64,000 bases of DNA from DAHUYF01 sp035509275 (GTDB taxonomy: Bacteria > Pseudomonadota > Alphaproteobacteria > ATCC43930 > CGMCC-115725). The notes beneath the pieces were generated by a model. That model saw only the letters and a list, made by a program, of their open reading frames with translations. It made no database searches and was not told the DNA's origin. The DNA is taken from the NCBI GenBank assembly GCA_035509275.1, contig DATJLU010000117.1, forward strand, positions 100,497 to 164,496, written 5' to 3'. The position numbers and the translations under genes were made by a program. Below, piece by piece: positions 16,772-24,329 of the stretch (the first letter of the stretch is position 1; every line of letters begins with the position of its first letter).

Positions 16772-17536
16772 TTATCGCCCGCGGGCGATGAAGTCCGGGT
16801 TGCGGAAGCCGGGCTTGCCGTAGAGGAAGGGCGCCCCGTCGCGCGTCGTGACCCTCCCGCCGGCAGCTTCGAGGACGGCCTGTCCTGCCGCCGTGTCCCA
16901 TTCCATGGTCGGGCCGAAACGCGGGTAGAGATCGGCCTCGCCCGCCGCCAACAGGCAAAATTTGATCGAGCTGCCGGAAACAACCCGCTGCGCTTTGGGC
17001 AGGGTGGCGAGGTAAGCGGCGAGCTGGGCCTCGTCGGCATGCGAGCGGCTATGCAGGCAGATGGCGCCTTCTTTCGGCACCGGGCGGGCGGTGATCGGCG
17101 TCGCGGCGCTGCGGCCTCGCCGGCGGAAGGCACGGCCCGCTGCCGCCCAATAGGTCACGTCGAGCGCCGGTGCATGCACCACGCCCAGCACCGGCCGGCG
17201 GTTTTCGACGAGCGCGACATTGACCGTGAACTCGCCGTTGCGCGCGATGAATTCCTTGGTGCCGTCAAGCGGATCGACGAGCCAGAAGCGCTCGGGCGCG
17301 GTTTCGGGGAGCCCGCCGGCCTCGGCGAGCTCCTCGGCGATGATGGCGATGTCCGGCGTGATCTGCTGCAACGTCTCGACGATGATCGCCTCGGCGAGGC
17401 GATCGGCCTGGGTCACGGGCGACGCGTCGGATTTGCGCTCGATGGCGAAATCCTGGGCATAGACCTCGAGAATCGCCGCCCCGGCGCTGAGCGCGGCGGC
17501 GCGGATCTCGTCGATCAGCGCGGCATGATCCGGCAT
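16772..17536 (-). CDS. cysQ: 3'(2'),5'-bisphosphate nucleotidase
   Basis: A 254-residue inositol-monophosphatase-fold enzyme. Metal-binding motifs are IIAEELAEAG (about 65-74), LVDPLDGTKEFI (86-97) and the C-terminal MEWDTAAGQAVLEAAGG. Residues GDASPVTQADRLAE-like (KSDASPVTQADRLAE) precede them. Together these are typical of CysQ, which removes the 3' phosphate from PAP/PAPS made during sulfate assimilation. It is 7 bases upstream of the DsbA-like gene's stop in the same orientation, not functionally linked in an obvious way. Confidence 0.88.
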   Translation of the reverse strand: MPDHAALIDEIRAAALSAGAAILEVYAQDFAIERKSDASPVTQADRLAEAIIVETLQQITPDIAIIAEELAEAGGLPETAPERFWLVDPLDGTKEFIARNGEFTVNVALVENRRPVLGVVHAPALDVTYWAAAGRAFRRRGRSAATPITARPVPKEGAICLHSRSHADEAQLAAYLATLPKAQRVVSGSSIKFCLLAAGEADLYPRFGPTMEWDTAAGQAVLEAAGGRVTTRDGAPFLYGKPGFRNPDFIARGR

Positions 17537-17543
17537 GCCGTGC

Positions 17544-18290
17544 TCAGCCGGATTTGCGCTGTTCGGCGATGAGCGCGCGCAGCTTGGCGATGTCGGTGGC
17601 GCCGGGGATCAGTGTATCGCCGATGACGAAGGCGGGCGTGCCCTGGATGTCGAGCGCATCGGCGAGCGCGTAGTTGCGCTTGATGAGATCATCGATCTCC
17701 GGCGCGTTCATATCGGCCTTGGCCTTCTCGACATCGATGCCGACGGATGTCGCCACCTTGAGCACGACATCGTCGGTGACCTCGCCCTTGGTTCCCATCA
17801 TGGCCTTGTGGAAGGCCGCATACTTGCCTTGCTGCCGCGCGGCGAGCGCGATGCGGGAGGCATAGACCGAAGCCGGCCCGAGCACCGGAAATTCCTTGTA
17901 GACGATGCGCAGCTTGGGATCCTGCTGCAGCAGCGCATCGAGCGAGGGCTCGACCTCTTTGCAATAGGGGCAACGGTAGTCGAAGAACTCGACGATGGTG
18001 ACGTCCCCTTTGGGATTGCCGCCCACCGGGGCGCTCGCATCGTGGAGCAGCTCGTCGCGCTTCGCCGCGATCGCCTGCTTGGCGTCATTGGCCTGCTCCG
18101 CCTTGAGCTTCTCCTCGGCGGCGTGCAGCACCTCGACCATGAAGTCGGGATGCGCCATGAAGTAGTCGTGGATGATTTTCTCGACCGCCGCTTTCTGCGC
18201 CGGCGTCAGCGGCTCGTCGGCGCGCGTCGGCGCGGCGAGCGGCAGGACAAGCAACAAGCCGAGAACGAGGCGAAGGAACGGTGCACGCAT
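17544..18290 (-). CDS. DsbA/Com1-like periplasmic thiol oxidoreductase
   Basis: A 248-residue exported thioredoxin-fold protein. The signal peptide covers residues 1-24 (cleavage after TRA). An N-terminal helical segment (about 28-80, LTPAQKAAVEKIIHDYF) precedes the thioredoxin domain with the active site CPYC (107-110) in FFDYRCPYC, and the cis-Pro loop is IQGTPAFVIG. This layout is that of Com1/ScsC-like proteins, which make or isomerise disulfides in the periplasm. It follows the M48 protease gene by about 100 bases on the same strand. Both act on envelope proteins. Confidence 0.85.
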   Translation of the reverse strand: MRAPFLRLVLGLLLVLPLAAPTRADEPLTPAQKAAVEKIIHDYFMAHPDFMVEVLHAAEEKLKAEQANDAKQAIAAKRDELLHDASAPVGGNPKGDVTIVEFFDYRCPYCKEVEPSLDALLQQDPKLRIVYKEFPVLGPASVYASRIALAARQQGKYAAFHKAMMGTKGEVTDDVVLKVATSVGIDVEKAKADMNAPEIDDLIKRNYALADALDIQGTPAFVIGDTLIPGATDIAKLRALIAEQRKSG

Positions 18291-18394
18291 GGGGGATGGG
18301 CCTTGCTGGGAGGCGAGGGGGACGCGGATGATGGGCCATCGCGCGAGCCGGCACAACCGGGTCGCACGACCGGCCAAGCCGGGGCGGATTGCCG

Positions 18395-19753
18395 TCAATC
18401 CTGGTCCTCGCGCTTGGCATCCCCCTGCAGATCGATCGCCTGCTGCTTTTCGACGCCCGGCGGCAGCAGGTGGATCGCTCGCGTCGCCTGTTGGCGCGCC
18501 TGTTTGTAATCGCCGTTGGCCATGCCCTCCTCGGCGAGCGACAGCGCCATCATGCCCATATTGTTGCTGCGGCCATAGGCGATGGCGAGGAAATGCCACG
18601 CGTCGGGGTTGCGGTTCTCGAATTGGACGGCATCGTTGAGATTGAGCAGCGCCTTCGGCACCAGCGCCGGATTGTTGGTCTCGAGCTGAACCTGCGCCGC
18701 TTCGACGCGCAACAGCGCATTGTCGGGCTTGAGCTTGACCGCCTCCTCATAGGGCGCGACGGCTTCGGCGACACGGCCGTTCTCGAACAGCATCTGGCCC
18801 TTGAGCTCGCGGAAATAGGGGTCCTGGGGATAATCGCGGATCAGCGCGTCGATCTCGGGCACCGCCTTCTTGAGGTCGGGCACGCGGTAATCGGCGATGG
18901 CCCGCGCATAGCGCGCCGGCACCGAAGTGTCGTCCGGCTTGTATTCCGCCAGCGTCTCGGCGGGCGGCTGCAGGAAGGCGCGCAGCTTGGCCTTCATGCG
19001 CTTGTGCATCTCGATCCAGGCCGGCGGGTCCTGGACGTTGGAATAGGGCGAATGCTCGACATGCTCGCGGACGTATTCGATGCGCTCCGAGGTGAGCGGA
19101 TGGGTGCTGAGATAGGGGTCCTGATGCCCGGCCGTCAGCAGCTCCTCCTGCTCCAGGATCTCGAAGAACTGCAGCAGCCCGCGGGCCGATTGGTGGGTAC
19201 GGTCGAGAAACTTGAGCGCAGCTTGGTCGGCCGATGCTTCCTGCGTGGTCGAGAAGCGGAAGTACGAGCGCTCGGCCATGCTTTCGCCGCCGAGCATCCC
19301 CGCCGCGGCAGCATCGGTACTGCGGGTCGCCACCGCGGCCGCGGCACTGGCGACGAGCGTGACAATCTGCTCGATCGTCGCGTTCTTCATCGCTTCTTCG
19401 GAGCGTGCGAGATGGCCGCCGGCCATGTGGCCGGTCTCGTGCGCCATGATGCCGATGAGCTGGTTCGGGGTGTCGCTGCGCAGCAAGGTGCCGCTGTTGA
19501 TGAAGAGGTTCTGGCCGCCGGCCACGAAGGAGTTGAGTTCGGGGTCGCTGACGATGTAGATGTGCACCGCGGCGGGATCGAGCCCTGCCGCCTGCCAGAT
19601 CGGCGTCGCCCAGATGCGGATCATGCCTTCGATCTCCGCATCGCGCAGCAGGGACACGCCGCCCGTCGGATTGTCCTGGGCCTCTGCGGCGCGCAGCAGC
19701 AGCAGGCTCGAGGCCAGCACTACGCAGAGCACCCGCGATACCATGCGCCACAT
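18395..19753 (-). CDS. Periplasmic M48 metalloprotease with TPR repeats (BepA-like)
   Basis: A 452-residue exported protein. The signal peptide ends near residue 26. The M48 domain has the zinc site HETGH (105-109), with the third ligand Glu in the QEASADQAAL segment. From about residue 300 there are tetratricopeptide-type helices. The architecture matches BepA, which assists or removes stalled outer-membrane beta-barrel proteins such as LptD. A GTG one codon upstream (19756) lies closer to the GGAGG and could be the true start. The gene pairs with the DsbA-like gene, as in related genomes. Confidence 0.88.
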   Translation of the reverse strand: MWRMVSRVLCVVLASSLLLLRAAEAQDNPTGGVSLLRDAEIEGMIRIWATPIWQAAGLDPAAVHIYIVSDPELNSFVAGGQNLFINSGTLLRSDTPNQLIGIMAHETGHMAGGHLARSEEAMKNATIEQIVTLVASAAAAVATRSTDAAAAGMLGGESMAERSYFRFSTTQEASADQAALKFLDRTHQSARGLLQFFEILEQEELLTAGHQDPYLSTHPLTSERIEYVREHVEHSPYSNVQDPPAWIEMHKRMKAKLRAFLQPPAETLAEYKPDDTSVPARYARAIADYRVPDLKKAVPEIDALIRDYPQDPYFRELKGQMLFENGRVAEAVAPYEEAVKLKPDNALLRVEAAQVQLETNNPALVPKALLNLNDAVQFENRNPDAWHFLAIAYGRSNNMGMMALSLAEEGMANGDYKQARQQATRAIHLLPPGVEKQQAIDLQGDAKREDQD

Positions 19754-19837
19754 CACCGTTCCATCCTCCTTTGCCGACGCCGCCTTCCGCCACCGCGGCG
19801 GACCGCGTCAAATCACCGCTGCCGGATTCTGACCGCC

Positions 19838-20986
19838 ATGGCGCTCAAACTCGGACGGCGCAGCCAGGTTCCGCCCTTCATCGCCATGGATGTGCTGCGC
19901 GCCGCCAATGAACGCGCCGCTGCCGGCGAGGATGTGCTTCATCTCGAGGTCGGACAGCCCGCGACCGCGGCACCCGCCGCCGTGCTTGCCGCCGCGCGCA
20001 CGGCGCTCGGCGCCGAGACGCTGGGCTATACCGATGCGCTCGGTCTGCCGGCGCTGCGCGAGGCGATTGCGGCGCATTACCGCGACGCCTATGGTGTTGC
20101 CGTCGAGCCGGCGCGGGTCGTCGTGACCACCGGCTCCTCCGGCGCCTTCCTGCTGGGATTTCTGGCCGCCTTCGATGCCGGCGATCGGGTCGCCATGGCG
20201 GCGCCGGGGTATCCCGCCTATCGCAACATCCTCACCGCCCTCGACCTGGTGCCGGTCGAGCTCGCCGCCGGCCCCGCCGAGCGCTACCAGATGACGCTCG
20301 ATCTGCTGCGCTCCCATTCGGGGCACCTTGACGGCCTCATCATCGCAAGCCCGGCCAATCCCACCGGCACCATGATCGCGCCGGACGAGCTCGCGGCGCT
20401 CGCGCGCTACTGCCGGGATATGGGGATTCGCTTCGTCTCCGACGAGATTTATCATGGCATCGTCTACGGGGCGCCGGCCGTCACGGCGCTGGCGACGAGC
20501 GCCGAGGCGATCGTGGTCAACAGCTTTTCCAAATACTTCTCCATGACCGGCTGGCGGCTCGGCTGGATGGTGGTGCCGCCGGACATGCTGCGCGCCGTCG
20601 AGTGTCTGGCGCAGAACCTCTACATCTCGCCCCCGGCACTGTCGCAGCACGCAGCGCTCGCCGCCTTTGGCGCCCGCGCCGAGCTCGATGCCAATGTCGC
20701 GCGCTATGCCGCAAACCGCGCCCTGCTGCTGGAGGAGCTGCCCAAGGCGGGGTTCACCCGCTTCGCGCCGGCCGACGGCGCCTTTTATCTCTATGCCGAT
20801 GTGGCGCATCTCACCAATGACAGCCCGGAATTCTGCCGCCGCATGCTGCGCGAGATCGGCGTCGCCTGCACGCCCGGCATCGATTTCGACCCCGCGCGCG
20901 GCCACGCCAGCTTGCGCATCTCCTTCGCCGGCTCGACCGAAACGATGGCCGAGGCGGCGCGCCGCCTCAAGTCCTGGCGGCGTTAG
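19838..20986 (+). CDS. PLP-dependent aminotransferase class I/II
   Basis: A 382-residue fold-type I aminotransferase. Typical motifs are the substrate-binding ASPANPTGTMI, the PLP-binding Asp in FVSDEIYHGIVYG, the Schiff-base Lys in VNSFSKYFSMTGWRLGW, and C-terminal Arg in SLRISFAGS. The ATG at 19838 is chosen because conserved sequence begins there; the in-frame open extension of nearly 1.5 kb upstream is antisense to the protease gene. The family includes aspartate-, aromatic- and kynurenine-type enzymes, and substrate cannot be assigned. Confidence 0.88.
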   Translation: MALKLGRRSQVPPFIAMDVLRAANERAAAGEDVLHLEVGQPATAAPAAVLAAARTALGAETLGYTDALGLPALREAIAAHYRDAYGVAVEPARVVVTTGSSGAFLLGFLAAFDAGDRVAMAAPGYPAYRNILTALDLVPVELAAGPAERYQMTLDLLRSHSGHLDGLIIASPANPTGTMIAPDELAALARYCRDMGIRFVSDEIYHGIVYGAPAVTALATSAEAIVVNSFSKYFSMTGWRLGWMVVPPDMLRAVECLAQNLYISPPALSQHAALAAFGARAELDANVARYAANRALLLEELPKAGFTRFAPADGAFYLYADVAHLTNDSPEFCRRMLREIGVACTPGIDFDPARGHASLRISFAGSTETMAEAARRLKSWRR

Positions 20987-20999
20987 GCTCCCGGCCCGC

Positions 21000-23849
21000 T
21001 CAGCGATCGATGACGCGCCGCCACCAGCCACGCTTGGGGTTGGCGGCCGATCCCGTGACCTCATGGGTCGGCAGCTCGGCCGAAGCGACGTGGCGCGGCG
21101 GCTCGGCACTCTCGGCCGTTCCCGCGGGCTGATCACCGGGCTCGCCGATCGGGACGTTCTCGACGCCCAGCGCCGGCGCGCTCGGTATCGGCGCTTCCTC
21201 GAACGCCGCTTCGAGCTCGGTCGGCGGCGCCTCGCGTGGCGGCGGCGGCACGTATTCGACGCGTTCGGCGAAGGGCGTCGCGGGCATTTCCGGCTCGGCC
21301 GACCGCGCCTGGCCGTCCGGGCCCGGCTCGCCGCCGCGCCGGCGGCGTCGACCGCCGCGCCGGCCGCGGCGCCGGCGCTTGCGATTGCCGCCGGGGTCGC
21401 CGGCAATTTCGCCCGGCGGGTGATGCCGCGGCTCCTCGGCTTCGGCCTCGCCGGCGAATTCGGGCTCATAGGCCTCTTCCTCGCCCATGTCGCCCAAAGG
21501 CGCCGTCACATCCTGGAGGGGGGGCGGCATCATCGGCATGCCCTCGCGCCCCATGCCCTCAGGCGCCGTCGGCGGGCGCGGCCCTGCTTCGCGGCCGTCT
21601 TCGTGGCGGCCGCGCCGGCGCCGGCGCCGGCGCCGGCGGCCATGACCGTTCTCACCCTCGGCGCGCTCGGCGCGCGGCGAGGCCGCTTCCTCCGCAGCAA
21701 GCGGGTGTTGAGCTTCCGTCTCCGGTGGCTCGGCAGCCGGTTGCGGCGCGAGCGCCTCTGCATCTTCCTCCTCGACGAACTCCTCTTCCTCCTCCTCGGG
21801 CTCGGCAACCGGCACCACCGGCGCCGGTAGCGCCGCGATCTCGGCCGGCGTCAGCGCGCGCAGCCGTTCCAGCCTGAACGCCGGCGGAATCAGCCCGTCG
21901 TCGCTGCCGATGGCCACCCGGAAGCCATAACGCTTCTCGGCCTGCACCAGGGTCTCGCGCTTGTGGTTCAAAATGTAGAGCGCCACCGCCGCGGGAACGG
22001 CGACGCTGATCTCGGCCGAGCGGCGACGCATCCCTTCCTCTTCGATGGCGCGCAGCACATGCAGCGCCGTCGATTCCGTGGAACGGATGTGACCGGTGCC
22101 GTTGCAATGCGGGCAGGGCTGCGTCGAGGCCTCGAGCAGTGACGGCCGCAAACGCTGGCGCGACATCTCGAGCAGGCCGAAGGGGCTGATGCGGCCGACC
22201 TGGATGCGGGCGCGGTCATGGCGCAGCGCATCCTTGAGCTTGCGCTCGACCGCGCCCTGGTTGCGATGCTCCTCCATGTCGATGAAGTCGATGACGATGA
22301 GGCCGGCGAGGTCGCGCAGGCGGAGCTGGCGGGCGATCTCCTCGGCGGCTTCGAGATTGGTCTTGAGCGCCGTCTCCTCGATGTTGCGCTCGCGCGTCGA
22401 GCGTCCGGAGTTGACGTCGATCGAGACCAGCGCCTCGGTCGGGTTGATGACGATGTAGCCGCCCGAGCGGAGCTGCACCACCGGCGAATGGATGGCGTCG
22501 ATCTGGGTCTCGACCTGGAAGCGATGGAACAGCGGCACCGAGGGGTCGCGATAGGGTTTGATGCGCTTGGTATGGCTCGGCATCAGCATCTTCATGAAGG
22601 CCTTTGCCGTGCGAGAGCCCTCTTCGCCGTCGATCAGCACCTCTTCGATGTCGCGGGTGTAGAGATCGCGGATCGAGCGCTTGATCAGATTGCCTTCTTC
22701 GTAGATCAGCGCCGGCGCCGTCGATTTGAGGGTGAGGTCGCGAATCTCGTCCCAAAGCCGCAGCAGGTATTCGAAATCGCGCTTGATCTCGGCCTTGGAA
22801 CGCTCGCTCCCGGCGGTGCGCACGATCACGCCCATGCCCTCGGGGACGTCGAGATCGCTCATCAGGTCCTTGAGCCGCCGCCGATCGGTGGAGTTGGTGA
22901 TCTTGCGCGAGACGCCGCCGCCGCGCGGCGTGTTCGGCATCAGCACGCAATAGCGGCCGGCGAGTGACAGGAAGGTGGTCAGCGCCGCGCCCTTGTTGCC
23001 GCGCTCCTCCTTGGTGACCTGCACCAGCATGATCTGCCGGCGCTTGATCACTTCCTGGATCTTGTAGTGGCGGAAGGGCCGGCGCTGGCGCGGCGCCTCC
23101 TCGATCTCGTCCCCGCCCACCGTCTCGATCGTCTCGGCGGCGGGCGCTGCCTCTTCGAGCTCGATGCCGCCTTCGCCATGGGTCTCCGCCACCGGATGCT
23201 CCGGCGCAATTCCGGGCTCGGCCTCGGCATGCTCGGCCGCCGGTCCAAACACGGCGTCGGGCGGTAGCGGCTCCGGTGCGATTTCGGCAGCACCGGCCGG
23301 CTCCGGCGCCGCGGCGGCCGCTTCATGGTATTCGTCGCCAGTCTCGTAGAGGATGTCCATCCCCACCGGGGCAGCGAGCGCCGCGGCCTCGCTCGGCGGG
23401 TCGAGTTCGGCCGAGGCGGCGTCGCCGGCGACGTCCTCATGCGGTGACTCGGCCTCATGTGGCGGCTCGAACTCATGCGGCGGCTCGACCTCATGCTCCT
23501 CGAGGCCGTCCTCGCCGTTCTCGGCCGCTTCGGCGCGGCGCGCCTCCTCGACCAGCTCGCGGTGGCGCGCATCGCGTGCCTCTTGGGCGCGGCGGTCGCC
23601 GACGGGGATGCGGTAATAGTCGGGATGGATCTCGTTGAAGGCGAGGAAGCCGTGGCGATTGCCGCCATATTCAACGAAGGCCGCCTGCAGCGACGGCTCA
23701 ACGCGCGTCACCTTGGCGAGATAGATGTTGCCTTTTATCTGCTTTTTGGTCGACGTCTCGAAGTCGAATTCCTCGAGGCGATGGCCGCTGAGCACGACGA
23801 CCCGAGTTTCTTCCGGGTGCGCCGCATCGATGAGCATACGTTTTGCCAT
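21000..23849 (-). CDS. rne: Ribonuclease E
   Basis: A 949-residue RNase E/G-family endonuclease, the core of the RNA degradosome. The S1 domain (about 36-290) is split by an acidic, low-complexity insertion (about 84-257) with PPHE-type repeats. The catalytic DNase-I-like domain has the metal-binding Asp478 (VSIDVNSG) and Asp521 (IVIDFIDM) and the Zn-link CPHCNGTG (579-586). The C-terminal third is disordered, with Glu-rich tracts and two Arg-rich blocks (around residues 740-760 and 838-860) that probably bind RNA. The start is ATG 23849 (MAKRMLIDA), the conserved N-terminus. An uninterrupted antisense frame continues beyond it but has no similarity. Confidence 0.95.
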   Translation of the reverse strand: MAKRMLIDAAHPEETRVVVLSGHRLEEFDFETSTKKQIKGNIYLAKVTRVEPSLQAAFVEYGGNRHGFLAFNEIHPDYYRIPVGDRRAQEARDARHRELVEEARRAEAAENGEDGLEEHEVEPPHEFEPPHEAESPHEDVAGDAASAELDPPSEAAALAAPVGMDILYETGDEYHEAAAAAPEPAGAAEIAPEPLPPDAVFGPAAEHAEAEPGIAPEHPVAETHGEGGIELEEAAPAAETIETVGGDEIEEAPRQRRPFRHYKIQEVIKRRQIMLVQVTKEERGNKGAALTTFLSLAGRYCVLMPNTPRGGGVSRKITNSTDRRRLKDLMSDLDVPEGMGVIVRTAGSERSKAEIKRDFEYLLRLWDEIRDLTLKSTAPALIYEEGNLIKRSIRDLYTRDIEEVLIDGEEGSRTAKAFMKMLMPSHTKRIKPYRDPSVPLFHRFQVETQIDAIHSPVVQLRSGGYIVINPTEALVSIDVNSGRSTRERNIEETALKTNLEAAEEIARQLRLRDLAGLIVIDFIDMEEHRNQGAVERKLKDALRHDRARIQVGRISPFGLLEMSRQRLRPSLLEASTQPCPHCNGTGHIRSTESTALHVLRAIEEEGMRRRSAEISVAVPAAVALYILNHKRETLVQAEKRYGFRVAIGSDDGLIPPAFRLERLRALTPAEIAALPAPVVPVAEPEEEEEEFVEEEDAEALAPQPAAEPPETEAQHPLAAEEAASPRAERAEGENGHGRRRRRRRRRGRHEDGREAGPRPPTAPEGMGREGMPMMPPPLQDVTAPLGDMGEEEAYEPEFAGEAEAEEPRHHPPGEIAGDPGGNRKRRRRGRRGGRRRRRGGEPGPDGQARSAEPEMPATPFAERVEYVPPPPREAPPTELEAAFEEAPIPSAPALGVENVPIGEPGDQPAGTAESAEPPRHVASAELPTHEVTGSAANPKRGWWRRVIDR

Positions 23850-24329
23850 TCCGGCGATACTCCGAGGAGCGCTCGATCGCCCGCGCGAAAAACGGGCGGG
23901 AGCGCTGTCCTCGCTATGGCGAAGCCGGCGGCGCCTCCGGTCAATCCGTCGAACGGCACATGGAACACGGCCATGGCGGAACTCGTCTAGGCAGCCGCGC
24001 CCCGACAAGGGTCGGGGTTGGCTTCGGGTTTCATCCAAACCGCTTGGTCCGAAGCATCCGACAGCGGGACGCGGCGACGCCGCCCTGGCGTCCGCCCAGA
24101 AATCCCGCCGCGGCGCCGCCGGCCCGGACGTGAGCGCCGGACCGGCAGGACTGCGGTATTTCGCACCCGCAAAGATACAGAGCCGCGGCGGCCTCGACAA
24201 CCGCCTCGTGGGCCTGCCGAAACGGAGTTGGAAACTCGCCTTGAAGCCGCCATAAAGCCTTAACACCTTAAAGAGACGCTTCCGCCCGTCCGGGCGTGAC
24301 CGTCCCGGGCGGAAGCAACGGCTGGCGGC
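23850..24329. other. 480-bp divergent region between rne and mrcA
   Basis: No gene is supported here. It should hold the rne leader and promoter (minus strand) and the mrcA promoter (plus strand). In several related genomes an N-acetylmuramoyl-L-alanine amidase gene lies between rne and mrcA; none is present here. The stretch from about 24160 to 24290 is relatively AT-rich (TTAACACCTTAAAG). A strong inverted repeat at 24278-24316 precedes mrcA. Confidence 0.6.
24278..24316. repeat. Inverted repeat upstream of mrcA
   Basis: A perfect 11-bp inverted repeat, GCTTCCGCCCG (24278-24288) and CGGGCGGAAGC (24306-24316), with a 17-base spacer. It ends 13 bases before the mrcA start. In RNA it would form a stable hairpin near the ribosome-binding site. 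It could also act as an operator or as a terminator of leftward transcription, but no T-tract follows on either strand. Confidence 0.6.

Noticed and set aside
18389..19837. In-frame 480-codon extension upstream of the aminotransferase
   Set aside because: It is antisense to the M48 protease; the conserved aminotransferase begins at 19838.
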